From Sarcomyxa edulis (Eukaryota > Basidiomycota > Agaricomycetes > Agaricales > Mycenaceae), in contig QUOL01000021.1 in assembly GCA_009761415.1 (NCBI GenBank), forward strand, positions 490,179-554,178: DNA of 64,000 bases, read 5' to 3'. The notes beneath the pieces are model-generated. The model had not been told where the DNA came from. It searched no databases and saw only the letters and a list, made by a program, of their open reading frames with translations. The translations under genes were made by a program, and so were the position numbers. This document shows positions 52,201-62,723 of this stretch, piece after piece (the first letter of the stretch is position 1; each line of letters starts with the position of its first letter).

Positions 52201-55197
52201 GTAGAGGTAAGCTTTTGCAGCTTCTCCCGAACCAATAAACTTGACGTCAACATTACACTTGAGAAGAAACATGATCACGTCGTTGTATGAGGCTATGCGC
52301 GGATGAAGTCTTCTCAGAAGGATCGAGGCTGTCTCTGGATCAAGTGTTGTTTCAGCCAAGGTATGACCGTCCATACCCATCCGACAATTATGATCATCGC
52401 GAGACTGACGACGTCCGAGGTGCTTCCAGCACGAAGCTGTGTGAACGTGCCAGTTATATTCCTTCACCAAGGAGTTAACAAACCCCTCAAAGTCTCTCCA
52501 GTATTGTTCGATTGAGATCATTTCTTTGACCAGCGGCGCGGGAATGGTTCCAGGATGTGGGTCTCCAGTTTCTGCAACTCTCTTAGGACGAGGAATAGGA
52601 CCCGAAGCTTCAACCACGACACGTTCAGTCCCAAGAAGTTCGCATTTGATGATCGATTCCAACCATCTGAACGTTTTTGCCTTGTACTCTGACGATGCAA
52701 TCATACGATCTCGGAGGATCTGAGGGGATGGGTGACCTGCCAACCAGATCAACATATGGCAATGGAGTGTCCCTCTACCGTTGGCTTCGACAGACCCGTA
52801 ATACGACGTACATTTTCCGAACAACCCCCGACGCCCACTACCGGCTCGCAAAATAACTTTCACGAAGCCAGAGATTATGCTGTGGAAAAATAGAGCGCAC
52901 GCACACGGGTTTTTGGCGGCCAACATCATCCTTCCCCATTTATCAAGATCCTCGCCGCGCAATATGTCCTCGAGACAAATATCCTGTCCTGCGTTGAGTC
53001 TGACTAGAGGATGATCTACATCAGATGGATTCAGCGTCACAAACAAGGTAGGTGTCCCCCTGTAATTTATGACTGCGCGAATCTGATTTCGCAAGGACAC
53101 CTTATAGGCTGCGCTTCCCGGTATGTTATTTCCGACCATGCTGACATTTGCAAGCAGCCTGACCAATGCGCTTTCTTTCTCGTCTACAGGACGATACAGA
53201 GGATCTGCCTTGAACAGAGTTTGCAATATGAACAGCCGTTCGACATCAACGTCCAGTAGGTCTTTTATGATCTGGCTGTATCGACTTTGCGGGACTCTGA
53301 AGCGAACGTTCTGTGAAACCAGTTTCTTTTGCCTGATGTTATAATAAACAAAGGCAAATTCCGGATCCCCTGCAAATCGCCCTCCGTCTACCTGGAGCAA
53401 ATGGGACAGCTGTTCATCCATCGATAGAGGAATACTGCGTTTTGGATGGTGAAAACCTCCTATTCCCCAAGGATCAAGATGAGGAAACAACCAGGATAAA
53501 AGGAAGGGATTATCGAAGTCAGGAACTATTCTTGAGCCACTGCGCGACGAGATGAATGACCCTCCACTCAAGCAGTGCGCCAGCGCCCTCAATTTCATGT
53601 CGCGATAGCTCACAGGGGATTCATCTCCGGTCGTAAACCCGACGTTTTCCATAAGAACACCATCTGCTCCGCCGTCGTATTCGCTGCGAGGAGTATAGTC
53701 CGACGTGGCACTGTCGACAGCATCGTTCATGGGTAGATGTCCAATATCCATGGAACAAGGTACCGCCTCGTCTTTGCTATAGTCGTCCTTTCCAAACAAT
53801 CGATTCAAGTTATCGGCGCTGAAGCCCTTGAAGCCATCAACAGCTTTGTAATGAGGATTGTGTCCGAGTAAGAAATCTATCATTGTCTTGACTCTGCTCT
53901 TCCGTACTAACACAGGGCTCAATTTCGCAATGGTAGATCGTGATGGCATGGTTTTCCCTACAAACACCGCACATATTGTGTCCGCGATGGTTTGTGCGTC
54001 CGGTGGGAGCACCGTATTCAACCTCGCTACATCCAAAGGCGTGACCATAACGTTTCCACGAATGCCTTTTCTACTTCGGGAGACGCTGGTCCCGTCGTTA
54101 CCATCAGTATCATCGACATCCGTACTCGAAGAGGATCCAAATCGGAAGCAGATACTGCTTGCTCGAGCTCTCGCTATAAGCATGAGGTCAAAAGATGAGG
54201 CTTGATCGAAAGCATCTTTGACTATTGATGGAAGTGACGAATATCCATAATAAAGCCAATTTGCGAGGGCAAATTTAGGCATCATGTGGCTGCGTAGACT
54301 CTCGGTACAAGTTTGGCATACGACCATAGGCCCGAGTACGTTCTTCTTTGTCAATCCAGGATGATGCAGGATAGCCATATCGTAAGCAGCTATATTATAT
54401 TCTTTTGGGAGAATATGATAGGGTAACTCCTCGTTCCTTAGAACGTGCAATGGTATTTTGTGTGGATTCAGGTGAATCATCAGGGCCTCTGGACAGAGTC
54501 TAGCGCATACCGCACATCCTCTGCGGCGCATATTCACGGTAGACATGGCATCCTGCCATTCATCGATAATCGAAAGCCGGAGATCGTCGCTGGGTATATC
54601 GAGATGACTGGTATTCTGGACATTATCTCCAGAATTGTCCTCTTCATCAGACAGCGATTCATTGCATTCGACGGTCTTCTTTAGACGGAGACCTTCTTCC
54701 CGTCCCCGAATCTGACATTCGACAATGTCACTGGTGAACTTCCATTCAACATTCGTCCTCGCTCTTGTACGACCTCGGAAGATGTAGAACATGGGTTCAC
54801 ACCCAGGACTACACTTGTGAGCCAACAAGGAGCTTCGCAGATCCGCCAATTTGGGGGCGTTACCATACCGAAGACCATGATAAACGCATATCCGCTTGAG
54901 TTCGTTGACAACAACGAATCGAAAGTATTTTATCAGTCGGGAAGGAGTCATAGTCACGACGAGATTGCGTTCGTCGTCAAGAACAGGCAAAGTATGAGGA
55001 GCACGAGTACAAGAAACATAATCGTAATTGCTATTCAAGCGATGAACGGGGATAGCTGAAGCCATAGAGAACATTTTTCGATTGGAGTCTAATCCCCACT
55101 TGTCGCACACAAAATCTACAGCACAAGCACACAAGTGGTAAGTCATCAGTATCAGAGGTAGTTCGGGTCTGACTGACAAACCTTTCAAGAGGAGCAT
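49282..55197 (-). CDS. Helitron Rep-helicase transposase, uninterrupted
   Basis: One frame of 1,971 residues has no stop or frameshift. In order: a cysteine-rich N-terminal region (CAVCARLCPEALMIHLNPHK ... VCQTCTES) like DUF6570 of fungal Helitrons; the Rep nuclease with its HUH site LHCHMLIW (~residue 812) and the two catalytic Tyr in YYITDYITK (~1000); then a PIF1 helicase with motif I GVGGTGKS (~1490), APTGIAA, motif II IIDEISMV (~1565), FMGDFAQLKP and a C-terminal YVMLSRVKKL (~1910). Rep nicks and rejoins DNA during rolling-circle transposition; the helicase unwinds it. Intactness suggests recent activity. The exact start is uncertain, because a possible intron between 55180 and 55110 could favour a different N-terminus. 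Element ends were not located. Confidence 0.92.
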   Translation of the reverse strand: MLLLKGLSVRPELPLILMTYHLCACAVDFVCDKWGLDSNRKMFSMASAIPVHRLNSNYDYVSCTRAPHTLPVLDDERNLVVTMTPSRLIKYFRFVVVNELKRICVYHGLRYGNAPKLADLRSSLLAHKCSPGCEPMFYIFRGRTRARTNVEWKFTSDIVECQIRGREEGLRLKKTVECNESLSDEEDNSGDNVQNTSHLDIPSDDLRLSIIDEWQDAMSTVNMRRRGCAVCARLCPEALMIHLNPHKIPLHVLRNEELPYHILPKEYNIAAYDMAILHHPGLTKKNVLGPMVVCQTCTESLRSHMMPKFALANWLYYGYSSLPSIVKDAFDQASSFDLMLIARARASSICFRFGSSSSTDVDDTDGNDGTSVSRSRKGIRGNVMVTPLDVARLNTVLPPDAQTIADTICAVFVGKTMPSRSTIAKLSPVLVRKSRVKTMIDFLLGHNPHYKAVDGFKGFSADNLNRLFGKDDYSKDEAVPCSMDIGHLPMNDAVDSATSDYTPRSEYDGGADGVLMENVGFTTGDESPVSYRDMKLRALAHCLSGGSFISSRSGSRIVPDFDNPFLLSWLFPHLDPWGIGGFHHPKRSIPLSMDEQLSHLLQVDGGRFAGDPEFAFVYYNIRQKKLVSQNVRFRVPQSRYSQIIKDLLDVDVERLFILQTLFKADPLYRPVDEKESALVRLLANVSMVGNNIPGSAAYKVSLRNQIRAVINYRGTPTLFVTLNPSDVDHPLVRLNAGQDICLEDILRGEDLDKWGRMMLAAKNPCACALFFHSIISGFVKVILRAGSGRRGLFGKCTSYYGSVEANGRGTLHCHMLIWLAGHPSPQILRDRMIASSEYKAKTFRWLESIIKCELLGTERVVVEASGPIPRPKRVAETGDPHPGTIPAPLVKEMISIEQYWRDFEGFVNSLVKEYNWHVHTASCWKHLGRRQSRDDHNCRMGMDGHTLAETTLDPETASILLRRLHPRIASYNDVIMFLLKCNVDVKFIGSGEAAKAYLYYITDYITKPSLPVHVGLAALSYAIKQTNTRFPGMTEGDSETYLEKQRGAMIITVNSMMGHQEISHQQVMSYLVGGGDHYTPDTFQTLHWSAFKAIARQYGQVANGHTDHDNPAIAEPSVVLLLGKRSITASNQVYDYIYRSRTYPIDDMCLYEFVEKIKKVAMPVASRELIRAGRRESLGYISGEFSDAQHPQHSTHILRERNNSVIPVILGDKIPRPDREAEELEMWSRDIMTLFMPWRTIDDLRNGYQDWTSAYNDKRNNIRPRYQRIIRNLSVLSECRDARGELSQKWREERKRDNRRFDVDNALETMMGEEEEATRVNVFDAFEDSAGLREAVDYRNDSVIESELGTKNSDLLNYCLSLEDRGPVQAYSLGDVTELLPGDEVVAGHANVMTTLKRKRRPEHYSSEEERAPRRRRLSASDPLTQLSTVDDALDQNTRKERAVVDSRWSVVDDVIQEMNLLCNPEQTRALRIMARRIIEGGPQLLMYVAGVGGTGKSHLIKALVKVFERLGRRDELLLGAPTGIAAVLIGGYTMHALSITNPHRRSKDLQELIALWRGVRFLIIDEISMVGSLFMSQFSSRLKQAKSDDPIASRQPFGGVHVIFMGDFAQLKPPRQHSLFAYQLVDDPSFQESRRSDDVCAMNGAFLWRQVNVVVKLVKNHRHSEDPDYSDFLDRIRMGESHPNSSRFRNTECTDDLEFLRSREISRIVERNPESLLQFRDAPVIVGSREVRDAVNAKYVAFHARRLFQAVHVYHASDSIKRTVVSGAVREKLWRLNSRETHDSLGRLPLFPGMRVMVTENLAFSKGIVNGVEGVIHSIKYTQDEDGNRYASVAYLKVNNTNMDIPGLSLGLVPIFPETTTIEYKYKLDEVYKTRTVSRKQLPLLPAYSYTDFKSQGRTLDRAIVDLSTARGQGVYVMLSRVKKLEGIAVLRWFPSTKVYQRLSEDMRNELTRMDFMDRVTTEAYTAGRL

Positions 55198-55841
55198 CGC
55201 ATCGTCTGTGCCAACGATACCTTCCTGGTGTGAAGCACCTAGAATGAATCAACACGATGGTCCACATGACAACCTATAAAACACACCTGCATGTTGACCG
55301 TTTGGATTTGTACGCGAATTGAGTCCTTCAAAGGTATTCCATTCAGCCGCGCTATCTATAAAAGCTGAATCTTGATCGTAAGCATTCGTGATCATCGCAG
55401 CAAAGAAGAAAAATAATTACTAGACATCTTCGCTCGCGAGTGATTTTTGTTTGGGTATCCGAGGAATAGTTTCACAGTAATAGCAGGGGGACGAAGGAAA
55501 TGTGCAGAAAAGAATTTATATATATATGCGTCGACTGGTCACGTGCGCGTATGGACGCGACTGAGACACATGGTAGTATAAGTAGCACATGGACATGTCA
55601 GCGACTGGATAGCCAACCATAGATCCACGTGTGTTGACAGAAAATGAAATCCAACAATAGATTATTTTATTTGGGATGCTAGAGACCTCGAAGTTACACG
55701 AAACAACCGAGGAACAGAGTGTCGATATGGGCAAAAGTCTACGCACACATGATCAGAAAAAATGAAACTACACCGACGCCTACAGAGCATCCGCGACGCG
55801 AGATTATGCCAATCAGCACAATCGTAGCTGGAAAGCCGTGT
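55198..55841. other. Stretch between Helitron gene and MYND gene
   Basis: No gene is recognised. It contains a TATATATAT run near 55518 and probably the Helitron 5' side with its promoter. A 5' TC terminus could lie here but cannot be fixed without a second copy. Confidence 0.35.
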
Positions 55842-56828
55842 TCAATTTGCAAGTTGTCTACAGACTTGTTTATGAGACCTAAAATGGGGAGGTCGTATCA
55901 ATACGCATGGAACATGGAATGGATACGATACGATATGAATGAAGCTCACGACCAATGTGCTTTTTGGCAATCGTAACCACAGTCTACACAACCAAGACGT
56001 AAGGAAAAAATTAACACAAAGGATACGCCAAACTCACACGATACAACTTCGCACCCCGCGCAGCGCTTCAACTTCACAGCTCTATCTCCACAGCTCCAGC
56101 ATACATCCGTAGCTAAGATAGTTTCATCCGAAGTTAAGACGCGGCCTGTTCCTTCGATCCTTGTATTCTTCGCGCAAATGACTGTTCCTCTTCCCGAAGA
56201 CACGCGACTGTGAGCGGTATTGATGCCATCGTTGGATATCAGAACATTGTGATTTTGTCGGATAACTTGAACTTCCAACGCAACCCATCTTTCAAGGAAC
56301 TTGTCAGATTGCTCCACAGGGATCCGCAAAGACGCGAGAGCTAAAGAATCGTGATATCTTTTAGCAGCCATAGATCTATCGCGTCTGTCCCATGCCAATA
56401 TCCCCAACGTAAGGCCAGCTGTAATGCGCATACCCGTGAGCAGCGCTTGAGCGGAAGGACTGGTAAAGCGAGGATGGGGTTGATCCAACAGCGATGGTCT
56501 GAACGCATTCAAAAGTCTGGACGCCCTGGGAACTATTTCTGATGTGATGAGTAGAATCAGGGGTCAAAAACGAACAAGGACGTAGGCGCATACCAACAGC
56601 AAACGACAGTCGACAATCCCGAAAGTAACTGATGAAATTTATCCAAACACATCCCAGAAGCTCTCGAGGAACATCATCGGGAACGTCGACCGAGAAGCAA
56701 CGAGTAACGTCTTCATCTTTCAGAATTTTTTTGATAGACAAACAATAGTATTCCAGCGCCTCTACGAGTGAGCCTCGGGAATAAAGAGTCTCGGCCTGTT
56801 TGAATAAGGCTATACCGGTCGAAACCAT
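55842..56828 (-). CDS. MYND zinc-finger protein with helical N-terminal domain
   Basis: Four exons (56828-56594, 56538-56038, 55983-55953, 55878-55842) join in phase to 267 residues. The first ~170 residues are helical with TPR-like spacing (ALFKQAETLYSRGSLVEALEYY). The C-terminal MYND finger is complete only when all exons are joined: CWSC, CAGC, then YCGYDCQKAHW and HKQVC, giving all eight zinc ligands (C-x2-C, C-x2-C, C-x3-C, H-x3-C). Stopping at the end of exon 3 would lose the last two ligands. MYND fingers bind Pro-rich peptides in partner proteins. Such TPR-MYND proteins are numerous in agaricomycetes. Its partner is unknown. Confidence 0.8.
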
Positions 56829-58186
56829 GATAAGGATTGTAGGACGTAAAAGGTACTCGGAAGAGCTGGGACTTGACTCCAAGTCGGATCGGTCACAGGA
56901 GTTACAGAGGTCAGATGATCCGGGTTGTATATATTTATTTACCAACAAGACCAGCCTCAAATAGACGCAAACCGAACCAGAACAATCGGGCCGTCTGCAG
57001 AAGGGTTTCAAGGTCCTTGAAAGTCCTCAAAAAATAACAGGGAATTTTCCAACAGTACTGAGAAATGGATATGAGTATATTAATTATAAGCTTCACCACG
57101 CGGTCAAGTCTCTTTTACATATATAGCCAAAACAGGACATATAACGTGACTGATAGGCGCAGTAGCCGCAACTATTACGTTACAGAACTATTACGTCCAC
57201 AACATTTTGATGGTTCCTGAACCTTACTGCAAAGCACCGCAAGGCTTTAAAATCAATGGTGCGTAGAAGAGTGTTGCATCCTCTTTTTCACTCAAAAATG
57301 ATTCCTGTATCAAGTTCCCAAGCTGCTAAAGCAAGAGTCTTTGGTAGATGGCTCCAAGTAAGTCTCAATCTATAGTCTTTGTTCCCCATGTGAATAACCA
57401 GTTACGTATTTCAAAGATAGGCAGCGTAGTCATGTATTGGAGCTCTATCAGTGGGATTGGAAATGCACGCGTAACAAAGATTGCTCAATCAGCAGATGTA
57501 GGACAAATTTGTGTTAAACTTATCAGCAAATCATTAATGCCTCTGACAGGGAACCACGACCGTTACTATTGAGGATACTGTATCAGGGCACAAATTGACC
57601 ACTCTGTAAGTCTATGTATTTGGCCAATATATGACAAGTTTCTGATATCTGATTCCAAGTGCATCTGCTGTCATTGTTGTACAAGACCCTTAGAAGCGGG
57701 ATAATAAGAGGAGATTTGAGTTTGCTAAGCTCTTTGTCGGTATGAAAAATAATTCCAGAGATGCAGAATGAACCTATTGCAACATGAGATTGTGAGAACT
57801 GATATGTACACCTGATAATCGGAGATTCTCCATGGCTCCGAAGAGCGCTTCAGTCATCCCTTCGGAATAATTGTTACAAATCTTAAGCACCATATGCAAA
57901 AAAGAAGCAGGAAAGTCAGGTGCCTCAAGATACGGTCCATAGAAACATTATTCCTTCTAGAAAGAATATGTGACATGGCCTGAATATGCCGATGATCGAC
58001 AGCACAAGGTTAATTTTCTGACAGAATACTCCCCAATTTTTGTGTTTTTTGACGCACCCTTCCCCAATCTCCTCAGACCGAAGGACCAGGTTACAGAATA
58101 CATCCCACACACATAGCTATTACCAGCCATCATCTAACTGTATATCCCTAGTCTATTCCACCTCCTCAATCTGAGCCTCTGTCGTT
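56829..58186. other. Long gene-poor stretch
   Basis: About 1.35 kb. A short plus-strand block from ATG 57299 (MIPVSSSQAAKARVFGRWLQ) ends at a GTAAG donor and may begin a small spliced gene, but I cannot follow it to a convincing end. The final 150 bases are pyrimidine-rich and probably promote the next gene. Confidence 0.3.
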
Positions 58187-60687
58187 ATGGTGCGCACTGA
58201 CTCAAATTTGATCAGATACAAGGATCCCTTTCGATACTATAAACCAAAACTGTCTCCAGTTAGTTCATTGACACCACTTCCTCCACCTTTATCTGCATTG
58301 CTACCAGGTCACACAAACGATGATGTCTTCTTACACCCCCCATACATTCAATCCCCCGATTGTCTACCTGCCTGCTCAGAGCTGCTTCATGTTCCATCAC
58401 CTCTGTCTATATCCGCCGATACTCCATACTTGCCCCCCATGCCTGCTGTTCCGTCCTTGGCTGCGGTTTCAGGCCCATGTTCCTGTCCCAAGTCTCAAGC
58501 TTCTGGTCCTTCAAAGATTCCAAGAGATCCTGAAGAGGCCAGACGCAGGACATGCAAACATGATGCACGGGCAGCTGCAACCGAGTGCCTCAGACAGAGA
58601 TTAGTTTTACGCCATAGAACTCAAAAATGTACCCCTGGTGCATCGAACTGGAATGTAGACCAGACAACAGTCATACTGGAAGGTGAGCACTACCTGTACC
58701 ATCCTGTATTTTACCGTCAATGATACTGACTGGAGATCATAGCTGTGCATCAGTTAGATGTAGCCGAAGTTCAAATGGCTCGATTGACAACTGAGTTGAA
58801 GAACGAAAAGAAAGCAAGATTAAAAGCTGAGCTTATCAATCAAATCAGTAAATACACACCTCATTGTCGAGATTCAGCAAGCTGATTATGATTGTTCAAC
58901 AACCTATCAGATATTGCCAATGGTACATGGCCTATTCTCCCACAGCCTATTGCACCTTCTCGTTTTCAGTCAATCGCATTCACGCCTCCTCAATTGGTTG
59001 CACTTTCTTGTGTCCCGTCAGTTGCGCCTTCCGCTTTTCAGCCCGGCGCATTCACTGCTTTTCAACCAGGCGTACCCACCCCTTTTCAGCACAGTGCATC
59101 CACCCCTTTTCGGCCCGAGGCACCCTCCACCGCTTTTCCACCTGAGGCGCCTACCGCCTTTCAACCCGAGGCACCCTCCACCGCTTTTTTACCTGGGGCA
59201 CCTACCGTTTTTCAACGCGAGGCACCCTTCACCCCTTTTCCACCTGAGGCGCCTACCGCATTTCAAACCGAGGCACCCTCCACCGCTTTTCCACCTGAGG
59301 CCCCTACCGCCTTTCAAACCGAGGCACCCTCCACCCCTTTTCTACCTGGGGCGCCTACCGCCTTTCAACCCGAGGCACCCTCCACCCCTTTTCCACCTGA
59401 GGCGCCTACCGCCTTTCAACCCGAGGCACCCTCCACCCCTTTTTCACCTGGGGCACCTACCGCTTTTCAACGCGAGGCACCCTTCACCCCTTTTCCACCT
59501 GAGGCGCCTACCGCATTTCGAACCGAGGCACCCTCCACCGCTTTTCCACCTGAGGCCCCTACCGCCTTTCAAACCGAGGCACCCTCCACCGCTTTTTCAC
59601 CTGGGGCACCTACCGCCTTTCAACCCGAGGCACCCTCCACCCCTTTTCCACCTGAGGCGCCTACCGCCTTTCCACCCGAGGCACCCTCCACCCCTTTTCC
59701 ACCTGAGGCGCCTACCGCCTTTCGAACCGAGGCACCCTCCACCGCTTTTCCACCTGAGGCGCCTACCACGTTTCGACCCGGGGCACCCTCCACCGCTTTT
59801 CCACCTAGGGTGCCTACCACGTTTCGACCCGGGGCACCCTCCACCGCTTTTCCACCTAGGGTGCCTACCACGTTTCGACCCGGGGCACCCTCCACCGCTT
59901 TTCCACCTGGGGTGCCTACCACCTTTCGACCCGGGGCACCCTCCACCGCTTTTCCACCTAGGGCGCCTACCACGTTTCGACCCGAGGCACCCTTCACCGC
60001 TTTTTCACCTGGGGCACCTACCGCTTTTCAACGCGAGGCACCCTTCACCCCTTTTCCACCTGGGGCACCTACCACATTTCGACCCGAGACACCCTCCACC
60101 GCTTTTCCACCTGGGACACCTACCAGGTTTCGACCTGAGGCACCCTACACCGCTTTTCAACCCGAGGCACCTACTGCTTTTTGGCCCGGCACACCCACCC
60201 CTTTTCAGCCTAGCACACCCACACTTTTTCAATCCAGGGCACCCACTGCTTTTCAGCCTGGTGCGCCTACGTCTATTCAACTGATGGTACCTATTCCTTT
60301 TCGACCGATTGTATGCACTCCTCTTCTGCCATCATACACCATCGGCAAATATTTACCGCAGGATCATGTACACCCAAGATTAATCAGCTCTTGCCAAGGT
60401 TAGTGTACAGTCATTCAATCCAAATGTTCCCAACGATTCACATCTTTGTATAGGCTCAGTTGTCCGCACTCAGAAGATGATGCCTTCATCAAACATACAA
60501 TTTACTCCATACCCAAAGAACATGCAGTCTCATCGACAACAGCACCAGGATAGTAAGTATAGCTGCGTGTTATAATGAAGACAATCATAACTGATCAAAA
60601 CCGTCAGATGCGGTAGCAAATGAGCCCTGGTACTGTCAGTTTCCCGACGACAAACCATCATATCTAGAATTCTCAGAGCCAAAGTGA
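58187..60687 (+). CDS. Proline-rich tandem-repeat protein
   Basis: Five exons (58187-58682, 58743-58847, 58911-60398, 60454-60552, 60608-60687) join in phase to 755 residues. Residues 1-165 are Pro/Ser-rich with a basic segment (ARRRTCKHDARAAATE). A charged coiled-coil helix follows (LTTELKNEKKARLKAELINQ), then about 20 copies of a 17-residue unit close to PEAPSTAFPPEAPTAFQ, then a short tail ending FSEPK. No signal peptide or membrane helix is seen. Within the repeats two plus frames and part of one minus frame are open. I chose the PEAP frame because the splice phase supports it and unit-to-unit differences fall mostly at its third codon positions. Function is unknown; a structural or scaffold protein is possible. 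Confidence 0.7.
59105..60165 (+). repeat. 51-bp tandem array encoding the 17-residue units
   Basis: About 20 head-to-tail copies of a 51-bp unit. A higher-order pattern is visible: some neighbouring units share CGAACC, others share CGACCCGGGG, showing that local blocks of one to three units were duplicated recently. Confidence 0.9.
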
Positions 60688-61686
60688 AGATACTTGACTT
60701 ACCTGTATATTCCAATATATTTTTATCTATTTTTTTGAGCTCAAGGAAGCATTATATAACAAGTGCAGGAATTAGCGCTAATAAAAAAAAACTTACAAAA
60801 ATGATATAATTTTCTGCTCACATTTGTCCATATCAAGGCCTTCAAGCTATTTGAGTTGTTCAGTTTTGAGCATCGAGGTCCATACACCAGATGCTAATCT
60901 GCTGATAGAGCAAGATTTTGATATTTGTGGTGTCGGGGCAAAATAGTGCAGGTAGTACATTGGTGAGTGTAAGTGAGAAAAGGCCTGAGACCTCTCCCAC
61001 TTGTGGGAATAAAATCCTCAATCAGGAAGCGCATATAGTGTGACTGGATGCATCACAGATCGTGACACAGATCACGTGGAATCTGACCATTTTCGAGTTT
61101 ACGACAGGATATTGTTATACCACAATCTCAGACCCAATACCTTGCAAACTTGATGTGCCCGCATCCGTGCATGTTGGATCGCTTCTTTTTGTAGACAATT
61201 CGACCGACAGATTTGAGACCCGATTTCCGACTTCAGGAACTGATAACTGCCATCAAACATCTGCTGGACTCTATGCCACACAGCAACTACTAATACCAAG
61301 AACAGCCTCTAGACTACAGTATCTAGTTATGGTCGATGCAGCACGGTCTCCTATGCGCGACGGGCGCGACGGTCTCCTCAAAGCCCGACACACAGGACTT
61401 ATTTTGGCAATAGTAGTCCGCATGCCCGGCACCCACGAGGCAGTATTGAACTCAGACGGCTATACCCTATATAAACACATTTGCACAGCCACTTACGCCG
61501 ACCATTCTTCCGGGACTCAGCAATGTCACTGGCAGTCGAACTCACTCGGGACCGGCACATCTCAAGAAAAAGAACGATAATGAATGGCTGATACAACAGC
61601 AGTAAATAGAGTCCAAGCTGTTCGAAAGTGTACATGTAACAAAATCACCGCTCCTCAGCCCATTCCTAGATATAACGGAATCGAAT
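60688..61686. other. Non-coding stretch
   Basis: A 172-residue plus-strand frame at 61062-61580 starts with GTG, lacks an early ATG and has no family resemblance. Nothing else is recognised. A run of A at 60783 and T-rich DNA follow the repeat-protein gene. Confidence 0.35.
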
Positions 61687-62425
61687 TTAGTACAGTCGGA
61701 AACAAAGAGGAGAACAAAAGTCCCACACGTTTTCTTTTCGAAGGCTCTCCTACAAAAACTCAGTATATAATCAATCTGAACGCGAGCTAGAATATTGAAC
61801 TTACCTCTTCCTCAGGACTGAAATCGTTTACGATGTTGAAAATGGCCCTGATCTCCTCGACTGACTTGCCCTTTACCATATTCGCTACGCATTTTGAACC
61901 AGCATCCCTAGAACCGAAGGTGTCAGCAACAAATTGATAACAGAATTCGGAAAACTCACAGCAATTCCTTGATATCTAGATAGTACGCAGCTAGAATAAT
62001 ATCAAACAACATCTCCTGCCCAACAGACAGGAATCGAGCGTCCCACTCGCTCAGTGTTGTAGAATGAGGTGCTCCAGAACATGCATTTTTCAAAATTATC
62101 GTCTCCTTTATGATGTTCACAGAATTCAATGACCTACGCAAGATCAAGTCCATCAAGCAAATATACAGAAGAAATGCAGACACCATACCTTGATGAGGAC
62201 GCGAGACGGTATGTTTAGATAAGTAGATGCCCTCTGTAGATGTTTCCGGATCTACAGTAATATTCAGAAAGAATTCATAGGAAAGGCTAGAAACGTCTCA
62301 CCTAGTATCATACTGCGCAGGAATACGCTAAGGCGAGCAGCATCGATATCCACGTCAAAGCGGACGTCGTCAGAAGAAATGAGCATCACAAGGTGAAGAA
62401 TATCGGACGCGGGACTGGAAGACAT
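61687..62425 (-). pseudogene. SKP1 pseudogene
   Basis: The exons follow SKP1 from end to end: MSSSPASDILHLVMLISSDD, then [57 protein letters not shown], then [24 protein letters not shown] and a last exon RKENVWDF. The frame shifts once in an AAA run (plus-strand TTT at 62214-62216), where one extra base separates GIYLS from NIPSRV, and again between HHKGDD and the SEWD block. The normal C-terminus is also altered. SKP1 bridges F-box proteins to cullin in SCF ligases. With two frameshifts this copy is almost certainly dead, unless the homopolymer difference is a sequencing error. Confidence 0.8.
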
Positions 62426-62723
62426 ATGTTCTCAAATTTGAGTCCTGACGACAGTAAATGTCCGAAGAGTTCGACGACGCGATATCTTATAAGTCCAATG
62501 GAAACAAATAGAGCCACGTTGGCTTTGAAATGAAGCCTCGAGGAACCACAACTCGACAATCGTGAATAACGATGGAGCATCGTGGTTCTCTCGTCGACAC
62601 GCGACTCGGACATCTCCGAACCGAGACCGATCAAGTAACCGGGAATCGCGTTTGACTTCTTTCTGCATTATAAGGTGAACGTATCGACATGGCATAAACT
62701 GGTTGCATCGTTCTCATACGACA

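Noticed and set aside
59620..59997. Minus-strand Gly/Ala-rich frame in the same repeats
   Set aside because: It is a shadow of the tandem array and has no independent support.
59105..60165. CRISPR-like array
   Set aside because: The units are contiguous coding repeats with no unique spacers, in a eukaryotic context.
58914..60284. Second long open frame through the 51-bp repeats (Arg/His/Pro/Leu-rich)
   Set aside because: It is open only because the unit length is a multiple of three. Unit variation changes its amino acids freely, while it is mostly silent in the PEAP frame, and the splice phase favours the PEAP frame.
61062..61580. 172-residue plus-strand frame
   Set aside because: It starts with GTG, has no suitable early ATG, and shows no family resemblance or splice support.
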